This document shows, piece by piece, positions 1 through 5,248 of a stretch of DNA of 6,998 bases. The stretch is from Veillonella sp. (GTDB taxonomy: Bacteria > Bacillota > Negativicutes > Veillonellales > Veillonellaceae): contig NZ_DXLG01000084.1 of NCBI RefSeq assembly GCF_019414865.1, positions 1 through 6,998 on the forward strand, written 5' to 3'. The translations under genes were made by a program, and so were the position numbers. The first letter of the stretch is position 1. The number at the start of each line of letters is the position of its first letter. The notes beneath the pieces are model-generated. The model had not been told where the DNA came from. It saw nothing but the letters and a program-made list of their open reading frames with translations, and made no database searches.

Positions 1-24
1 GTGTATACAAAAAACAATAGTGAT

Positions 25-70
25 AAAAATGCATAGTCTATGACTTAAAGTCATAGACTATGTTTTTTTT
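25..70. terminator. Strong intrinsic terminator of the gene to the left, possibly bidirectional
   Basis: A perfect 13-bp inverted repeat (32-44 with 50-62) encloses a 5-nt loop, TTAAA, and is followed directly by eight T residues (63-70). This is a textbook Rho-independent terminator for transcription entering from the left. An A run at 25-29 on the other side gives a U run on the minus strand, so it could also stop leftward transcription. No coding sequence is recognisable in positions 1-31, so the gene it serves lies outside the window. The terminator argues that gltB is transcribed from its own promoter. Confidence 0.9.
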
Positions 71-73
71 ATA

Positions 74-103
74 TTTTCAATTCACAGTGGACAGGAGTAT
101 ACT
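74..103 (+). promoter_or_regulatory. Candidate sigma-70-type promoter for gltB
   Basis: TATACT (98-103) matches five of six bases of the -10 consensus. TTTTCA (74-79), 18 bp upstream, matches four of six of the -35. Transcription would start near 110 and give a leader of about 175 nt. An alternative is TAGACA (109-114) with TAAAAC (131-136) at 16-bp spacing, which would place the palindrome at 116-131 almost exactly in the spacer. The sequence alone cannot decide between them. Confidence 0.4.
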
Positions 104-115
104 ATGTATAGACAA

Positions 116-131
116 AAATTCTATAGAATTT
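116..131. repeat. Perfect 16-bp palindrome upstream of gltB, possible operator
   Basis: AAATTCTATAGAATTT reads the same on both strands. It lies just downstream of the candidate -10 at 98-103, where a bound repressor could block transcription. It is built from AATTCTATA and its complement TATAGAATT, overlapping by TATA. The same two elements occur in the opposite order in the palindrome before dnaX (5165-5180). In RNA it could form only a weak 6-bp hairpin. I cannot assign it to a known regulator. Confidence 0.5.
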
Positions 132-133
132 AA

Positions 134-270
134 AACTTAGATGAGGTTATGGACGGTCACAGCCGATAATATCACTACAGAATGGATTCTTTAGAGGTAG
201 TTTATAGTTTATACTTTCACCAAGACCGAACGGAACGATGCCGCAGCGCTTGGGATGATCAAGTGATATG
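134..270 (+). promoter_or_regulatory. Long, possibly structured 5' leader of gltB, class not recognised
   Basis: This region has no convincing gene but several complementary segments. ATATCACT (169-176) is perfectly complementary to AGTGATAT (262-269), which ends one base before the gltB Shine-Dalgarno. Inside that long-range helix are AGAA/TTCT (179-182 with 187-190), a short stem 195-199 with 212-216 that includes a G-U pair, and CCAAG/CTTGG (220-224 with 249-253). CGG/CCG (154-156 with 163-165) could form a small hairpin upstream. There is no U run, so any control would act on translation or RNA stability rather than by termination. I compared it from memory with T-box, SAM, lysine, glycine, M-box and glutamine riboswitch consensus cores and found no convincing match. 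Confidence 0.35.
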
Positions 271-276
271 AAGGAG
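271..276 (+). promoter_or_regulatory. Shine-Dalgarno that sets the gltB start at 285
   Basis: AAGGAG lies 8 nt before ATG 285, a standard spacing. The upstream in-frame GTG at 276 overlaps this site and so cannot use it. ATG 291 would be 14 nt away, which is too far. Confidence 0.85.
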
Positions 277-284
277 TGCACGTT

Positions 285-3200
285 ATGGATATGAATCAGA
301 GCACAATCGAGCAACAACGTCTAGATCAAGCTAGACTCGAAGCTAATGGTATGTACAGCAGCCAATTTGAAAAGGATGCGTGCGGCATGGGCTTTGTCGT
401 TAATATTAAAGGTAAAAAATCCCACGATATTATCGATAATGGTTTGCGTATTTTAGAGCGCCTTGAACACCGTGGTGGTGCTGGTGCCGATAAGGACACA
501 GGGGATGGTGCCGGTATTTTGGTACAAATTCCTCATGAGTTCTTTAAACGCGAATGCGAAGTGCTTGGTATCAACTTGCCTGCAGCTGGTGAGTACGGCG
601 TAGGTATGGTCTTTGCCCATAAATATGAAAGCCTCCGTAACGAGCAAAAACGCATTTTTGAAGAGGTTGTACGCGAAGAAGGTCAAGTTGTTCTTGGTTG
701 GCGTGAAGTACCAGTAGATGGTACAAAGGTTGGTAAAGAAGCAGCTGCTATTCGCCCTTGGATGATTCAAATCCTCATCGGTAAAGGCCCAGACGTAACT
801 AATAATAAAGAATTTGAACGTAAATTATATATTATTCGTAAATTAGCAGAAAAACGCATTGTTCCATTGAGCAAGGAATTATCTAGTGATTTCTATATTG
901 CATCCTTGTCCTCTAAAACAATCGTATATAAAGGTATGTTAACACCTGGTCAATTGCGTGACTTCTACCTTGATTTGAGTGACCTTGACTTTACATCTGC
1001 ATTGGCTATGGTTCACTCTCGTTTCAGTACGAATACATTCCCAAGCTGGGCTCGGGCGCATCCTAACCGTTTCTTAGTGCATAATGGTGAAATCAACACA
1101 ATCCGTGGTAACGTAAACTGGATCAATGCTCGTGAAGGTAAAGCAGAATCTCCATTATTCCCAGATATTAAAAAGGTATTCCCTGTAGTAGATGACAGCG
1201 GTTCTGACTCTGCTATGTTCGACAATACTTTGGAATTCTTGCACATGACAGGTCGTTCCTTGCCTCATGCGATTATGATGATGATTCCTGAACCTTGGGA
1301 ACGCAATAATCTCATGAGCCAAGAAAAACATGACTTCTATGAGTTCAATAGCTTCATGATGGAACCATGGGATGGTCCTGCCGCTATGGGCTTCACTGAT
1401 GGTACTGTTATCGGTGGCGTACTTGACCGTAATGGTTTGCGTCCTGCTCGTTACTATGTAACAACTGATGATCGCGTTATCATGGCGTCCGAAGTGGGTG
1501 TAGTAAACGAAAATGCTGAAAATATTCGCGCTAAAGGTCGTTTGGAACCGGGCAAAATGCTTCTCATCGATACAGAGGAACAACGCATTATTTCCGACGA
1601 AGAAATCAAACAACGCGTTGCTACTGAATTGCCGTATGATGAATGGGTAAAAGAGCACGTTATCCACTTGTCTGAAATTACGCAAGCTGATGAAAGCGAT
1701 ATTCCAAAAGTAGACGATTTGTTCAAAAAGCAACAAGCCTTTGGTTATACTCAAGAAGATCTTGTGCGTATGATCGTACCTATGGCGAAAGATGGTAAAG
1801 ACCCTGTAGGTGCAATGGGTGCCGATGCTCCACTTGCTATCTTGTCTGATAAACCACAATTGTTATACAGCTACTTTAAGCAAATGTTCGCGCAAGTAAC
1901 AAATCCTCCAATCGATTCTATTCGTGAGGAAATGGTTACATCTACACGCGTTATGCTTGGTAACTCTGGTAACTTAACAGACCCTAATAAAGCTGGTACT
2001 TATGCGTTGTCCATGCGTACCCCAATCCTTACAAATCAAGAATTGGCGTCCATTAAGGCTCTTGATTGCCGTCGCATGAAATCTGTTACATTGCCAATCC
2101 TCTTCGACCCAACTAAGGGTGCGGATGGCTTGCGTGATGCGTTGAATGAATTGTGCGAAAAAGCAGAAGAAGCAGCACGTACAGAGCAAAATGTATTGAT
2201 TTTATCCGACCGTGGAGTCGATGAAAATCATGCACCAATTCCAGCGTTGTTAGCTGTAGCAGCTGTTCATAATCACTTAATTAGAAAAGTATTGCGCACA
2301 GAAATTGGTCTTATCCTCGAATCTGGTGAACCACGCGAAGTTCATCACTTCTGTACATTAATTGGTTATGGTGTAACAGCCATCAACCCATACTTAGCGC
2401 TTGAAACCGTACGTGATTTACAAGCTCGTAAACGCCTTGGCGATATTACTCCTGAACAAGCAGAAAAGAACTACATCAAAGCAGCTGTGGGTGGTATCAT
2501 GAAGGTTATGTCCAAAATGGGTATTTCTACAGTACGTTCTTATCATGGTGCACAAATCTTCGAAGCTTTGGGCTTGAATACTAACTTCATCAACAAGTTC
2601 TTCGTAAATACCCCAACACGTATTGGTGGCATCGGTCTTGGCGGTGTAGCACACGAAGCTTTAGCTCGTTACGAACGTGCTTTCAAATCCGACGAAACTG
2701 TACTCGAACCAGGCGGTTGGTATGGTCCTGTAAAAGATGGGGAAGAGCATTTGTTTAACCCTAAGACTATCGATCTTTTACAAGAATCCCTTATCAATGG
2801 CGACTACGCTAAATATAAAGAGTATTCTAAAGCGATTCGCAATGATTACCACGTTACATTGCGCTCTTTGATGGAATTGAACTACCCAGTAGGTGGCGGG
2901 ATTCCTATTGAAGAGGTTGAACCAGAAGAATCTATTGTAAAACGCTTTAAAGCGGGCGCTATGAGTTATGGTGCTATCAGTAAAGAGGCGCATGAAGCGA
3001 TTGCTATCGCTATGAACCGCCTTGGCTCTACATCTAACTCTGGTGAAGGCGGCGAAGATGTAGCTCGCTTCAAACCATTGCCAAACGGCGACAGCATGAA
3101 CTCTGAAGTAAAACAAATTGCATCTGGTCGTTTCGGTGTAACTGCAAACTACCTCATTCATGCAAAAGAATTGCAAATCAAATGTGCACAAGGTGCTAAA

Positions 3201-4868
3201 CCAGGTGAAGGTGGTCAATTACCAGGTAAAAAAGTATACCCTGAAATCGGGAAAGCTCGTCACTCCACTCCTGGCGTAGAACTCGTATCTCCACCACCAC
3301 ATCACGATATTTACTCCATCGAAGACTTGGCAGAGTTGATTTACGATTTGAAATGCATTAACAAAGATGCTCGTATTTCCGTTAAATTAACATCTGAAGC
3401 AGGCGTTGGTACTATCGCGGCTGGCGTTGCGAAAGCAAAAGCAGATAATATCTTAATCTCTGGTTACGATGGTGGTACAGGTGCGGCAGGTCGTACATCT
3501 GTAAAACATGCTGGTGTGCCTTGGGAATTAGGTTTGTCCGAAACTCATCAAACATTGATGCTCAACAGATTGCGTGACCGTGTTAAATTGGAAGTAGACT
3601 CCAAGTTGATGACTGGTTTCGATGTAGCTGTTGCGGCTATGCTTGGCGCTGAGTTATTCGGCTTCGGTACATTACCACTCGTTGCTGTAGGCTGTAAAAT
3701 GGCTCGTGTATGTAACCTCAACACATGCCCTTACGGCGTTGCTACACAAGACGAAAAATTGCGTGCTCGTTTCACAGGTAAACCTGAGTATGTAGAAAAC
3801 TTGATGATCTTCATCGCTCGTGAATTGCGTGAAATCATGGCTCGTTTAGGCATTCGTTCCGTAGCTGAGCTGGTAGGCCGTATCGATCTTGTTCGTCAAA
3901 AATCTCAAGACGATAACTTCAAATTGTCTCGCGTTGACCTTAAACGCGTATTGTTCCACCCATACATCGATGCATCTGTAGGTCATATGCATATGGTTGA
4001 CCAAGATCACGAATTGGAACGCACATTGGATATGTCCAAACTCTTGCGTATGTGTCGTCCTGCTATCGAAGATCAAAAACCTATCCGCGCTAAATTGGCT
4101 ATCAATAATATTAACCGTGTAGTAGGTACTTTGGTTGGTTCTGAGGTAACACGTCGTTATGGTGAAAGCGGCTTGCCAGATAACACAATCAAATTGAACT
4201 TTGAAGGTTCTGCTGGTCAATCCTTCGGTGCTTTCATTCCTAAAGGTATGACATTAGAACTTGAAGGGGATGCGAATGATTACCTCGGTAAAGGCTTATC
4301 CGGTGGTACTATCACTGTATATCCACCTAAGAAATCCATCTTTGAAGCTGATGAAAACATCCTTATCGGTAATGTTGCCTTCTATGGTGCTACATCTGGT
4401 ACATCCTACATCAATGGTGTAGCTGGTGAACGTTTCGCCGTTCGTAACAGTGGTATCACAGCTGTTGTAGAAGGTGTAGGCGACCATGGTTGTGAATACA
4501 TGACTGGTGGCGAAGTGCTTGTACTTGGCAAAATTGGTCGTAACTTCGCAGCAGGTATGTCCGGTGGCTATGCGTACATCCTCGATTGCGATGAACGTTA
4601 TGTAAACACAGGTCTAGTAGAATTACGTCCTGCTAATAATGATGACCTTAAACGCATTAAAGAATTAGTAGAACAACACGTATTGCATACTAATTCCGCT
4701 AAAGGCCGTCACATCCTTGAAAACTGGAATAACTTTGTAAACAGATTTACAAAAGTTGTACCTGTAGCATATGAAGAAATGCACGCTGCTATTGAACGCT
4801 ATAAAGAACAAGGCTTATCCTTGGAAGAAGCTCAATTAGCTGCATTCAAAGAAAAATATGCAAAATAA
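285..4868 (+). CDS. gltB: Glutamate synthase (GOGAT) large subunit
   Basis: This enzyme releases ammonia from glutamine and passes it through an internal tunnel to 2-oxoglutarate, giving two glutamates; it works with glutamine synthetase in nitrogen assimilation in the cytoplasm. From ATG 285 the protein has 1527 residues, a normal length for the family. Cys33, in DACGMGF, is the expected N-terminal nucleophile, which implies removal of a 32-residue propeptide. The class II glutaminase domain (about 33-430) shows HRGGAGAD (62-69), TGDGAG (72-77), HSRFSTN (244-250) and HNGEIN (266-271). A central domain (about 480-770) follows. The FMN synthase domain (about 840-1200) carries KPGEGGQ (from 972), DGGTG (1062-1066) and the 3Fe-4S cysteines C1137, C1143 and C1148 (CX5CX4C). 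The C-terminal GXGXG beta-helix spans about 1265-1450. The segment between D925 and K943 is short and lacks the insertion typical of ferredoxin-dependent GOGAT, which suggests the NAD(P)H type needing GltD. No gltD is adjacent. Confidence 0.97.
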   Translation: MDMNQSTIEQQRLDQARLEANGMYSSQFEKDACGMGFVVNIKGKKSHDIIDNGLRILERLEHRGGAGADKDTGDGAGILVQIPHEFFKRECEVLGINLPAAGEYGVGMVFAHKYESLRNEQKRIFEEVVREEGQVVLGWREVPVDGTKVGKEAAAIRPWMIQILIGKGPDVTNNKEFERKLYIIRKLAEKRIVPLSKELSSDFYIASLSSKTIVYKGMLTPGQLRDFYLDLSDLDFTSALAMVHSRFSTNTFPSWARAHPNRFLVHNGEINTIRGNVNWINAREGKAESPLFPDIKKVFPVVDDSGSDSAMFDNTLEFLHMTGRSLPHAIMMMIPEPWERNNLMSQEKHDFYEFNSFMMEPWDGPAAMGFTDGTVIGGVLDRNGLRPARYYVTTDDRVIMASEVGVVNENAENIRAKGRLEPGKMLLIDTEEQRIISDEEIKQRVATELPYDEWVKEHVIHLSEITQADESDIPKVDDLFKKQQAFGYTQEDLVRMIVPMAKDGKDPVGAMGADAPLAILSDKPQLLYSYFKQMFAQVTNPPIDSIREEMVTSTRVMLGNSGNLTDPNKAGTYALSMRTPILTNQELASIKALDCRRMKSVTLPILFDPTKGADGLRDALNELCEKAEEAARTEQNVLILSDRGVDENHAPIPALLAVAAVHNHLIRKVLRTEIGLILESGEPREVHHFCTLIGYGVTAINPYLALETVRDLQARKRLGDITPEQAEKNYIKAAVGGIMKVMSKMGISTVRSYHGAQIFEALGLNTNFINKFFVNTPTRIGGIGLGGVAHEALARYERAFKSDETVLEPGGWYGPVKDGEEHLFNPKTIDLLQESLINGDYAKYKEYSKAIRNDYHVTLRSLMELNYPVGGGIPIEEVEPEESIVKRFKAGAMSYGAISKEAHEAIAIAMNRLGSTSNSGEGGEDVARFKPLPNGDSMNSEVKQIASGRFGVTANYLIHAKELQIKCAQGAKPGEGGQLPGKKVYPEIGKARHSTPGVELVSPPPHHDIYSIEDLAELIYDLKCINKDARISVKLTSEAGVGTIAAGVAKAKADNILISGYDGGTGAAGRTSVKHAGVPWELGLSETHQTLMLNRLRDRVKLEVDSKLMTGFDVAVAAMLGAELFGFGTLPLVAVGCKMARVCNLNTCPYGVATQDEKLRARFTGKPEYVENLMIFIARELREIMARLGIRSVAELVGRIDLVRQKSQDDNFKLSRVDLKRVLFHPYIDASVGHMHMVDQDHELERTLDMSKLLRMCRPAIEDQKPIRAKLAINNINRVVGTLVGSEVTRRYGESGLPDNTIKLNFEGSAGQSFGAFIPKGMTLELEGDANDYLGKGLSGGTITVYPPKKSIFEADENILIGNVAFYGATSGTSYINGVAGERFAVRNSGITAVVEGVGDHGCEYMTGGEVLVLGKIGRNFAAGMSGGYAYILDCDERYVNTGLVELRPANNDDLKRIKELVEQHVLHTNSAKGRHILENWNNFVNRFTKVVPVAYEEMHAAIERYKEQGLSLEEAQLAAFKEKYAK

Positions 4869-4907
4869 TTTCTAATCTAATTGAATATCCTTTAGATAAG
4901 ACATATG

Positions 4908-4942
4908 AAATGCCTCTATAGCTTTGACTATAGAGGCATTTT
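4908..4942 (+). terminator. gltB intrinsic terminator overlapping the SRP RNA promoter
   Basis: AAATGCCTCTATAG (4908-4921) pairs perfectly with CTATAGAGGCATTT (4928-4941) around the 6-nt loop CTTTGA. The stem begins about 40 nt after the gltB stop. The U tract is short (TTTT, 4939-4942), so termination may be incomplete. The loop and the first bases of the 3' arm also contain the -35 hexamer of the next promoter. Confidence 0.8.
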
Positions 4943-4952
4943 CATGTATAAT
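4924..4952 (+). promoter_or_regulatory. Strong promoter of the SRP RNA gene
   Basis: TTGACT (4924-4929, five of six -35 bases) and a perfect TATAAT (4947-4952) are separated by the ideal 17 bp. The predicted start, near 4959-4960, coincides with the first base of the long terminal helix of the SRP RNA. That agreement supports both calls. A near-consensus promoter suits an abundant structural RNA. Confidence 0.85.
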
Positions 4953-4959
4953 ATTTGTA

Positions 4960-5100
4960 TTGCAATATTGGATCATGGCAGTTCTCGGGCCTGTGCAATG
5001 GGGGCCTGTGAATCGTGTCAGGACTGAGAGGTAGCAGCACTAAGCGGTAACCTTCATGTGCCACGGGGAACCCGGGGGCTGTCGTGATCGAATATTGCAA
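4960..5100 (+). ncRNA. ffs: Signal recognition particle RNA (4.5S/scRNA, bacterial SRP RNA)
   Basis: This RNA binds Ffh to form the signal recognition particle, which with FtsY targets ribosomes making membrane proteins to the inner membrane. The conserved apical Ffh-binding hairpin is visible at 5015-5040: GTG/CAC, the internal loop with CAGG opposite AGCAG, a short ACT/GGT stem (with one U-G pair) and a GAGA (GNRA-type) tetraloop at 5026-5029. Next inward, 5003-5012 pairs with 5052-5061. The two ends form a helix of about 30 bp (4960-4989 with 5071-5100) with several G-U pairs and one G-G mismatch (4970/5090). The RNA is about 141 nt, longer than the 4.5S RNA of E. coli, and I see no separate Alu domain as in the longer Bacillus scRNA. 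Its place directly before dnaX matches scr-dnaX of B. subtilis. The ends are inferred from promoter, helix and terminator; a database model may mark only the central 100 nt or so. Confidence 0.95.
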
Positions 5101-5125
5101 GGCGGCCTGAGGGGCCGCTTTTTTT
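5099..5125 (+). terminator. Intrinsic terminator of the SRP RNA gene
   Basis: GCGGCC (5102-5107) pairs with GGCCGC (5113-5118) around the loop TGAGG, followed by seven T residues (5119-5125). The stem can extend by a G-U and A-U pairs into AA at 5099-5100. The very GC-rich stem plus U run makes this an efficient terminator, so dnaX needs its own promoter. Confidence 0.93.
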
Positions 5126-5164
5126 ATGTCTAATTGATAGATGGGAACAGCGAGGATAAATTAC

Positions 5165-5180
5165 TTATAGAATTCTATAA
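5165..5180. repeat. Perfect 16-bp palindrome upstream of dnaX, possible operator
   Basis: TTATAGAATTCTATAA is its own reverse complement. It lies just upstream of the -35 region of the likely dnaX promoter. It uses the same elements as the palindrome before gltB, TATAGAATT and AATTCTATA, here overlapping by AATT. Its AT-rich symmetric form loosely recalls Fur/PerR-family boxes, but the match is too weak to name a regulator. It could also act simply as an AT-rich upstream element. Confidence 0.5.
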
Positions 5181-5183
5181 AAT

Positions 5184-5212
5184 GAGTCAGATTTTTGTGA
5201 ATATGGTATAAT
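5184..5212 (+). promoter_or_regulatory. Extended -10 promoter of dnaX
   Basis: A perfect TATAAT (5207-5212) is preceded by TGG (5204-5206), giving an extended -10 element (TGN-TATAAT). The -35 region, GAGTCA at 17-bp spacing, is poor, as is common with extended -10 promoters. The start would be near 5219, giving a leader of about 30 nt. A second, weaker candidate is TTGATA (5134-5139) with TAAATT (5157-5162) at 17 bp. Confidence 0.7.
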
Positions 5213-5248
5213 AAAGTATTGTAATTTTCGGAAAAAGGGGGTGTTCCA

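Noticed and set aside
141..190. Weak similarity of the leader (GATGAGG and following) to the M-box magnesium riboswitch
   Set aside because: Only a few bases agree, the remaining conserved core is absent, and gltB has no magnesium-related role.
220..254. Resemblance of the gltB leader (GGAACGATGCCGCAG region) to a T-box antiterminator
   Set aside because: The conserved T-box core (GGGTGGNACCGCG) is not met, there is no terminator with a U run, and gltB is not a typical T-box gene.
276..284. GTG at 276 as the gltB start
   Set aside because: It overlaps the only good Shine-Dalgarno (AAGGAG, 271-276) and has no such site of its own upstream; ATG 285 has ideal spacing.
1155..1859. Open frame of 234 codons on the minus strand inside gltB, and similar shorter minus-strand frames at 453-770, 2778-3218 and 3846-4220
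   Set aside because: They lie antisense to highly conserved glutamate synthase domains, show no recognisable protein features and look like codon-bias shadows.
5126..5248. Possible small gene between the SRP RNA terminator and dnaX
   Set aside because: No frame with a start and Shine-Dalgarno of useful length was seen; the region is explained by promoter elements, the palindrome and the dnaX ribosome binding site.
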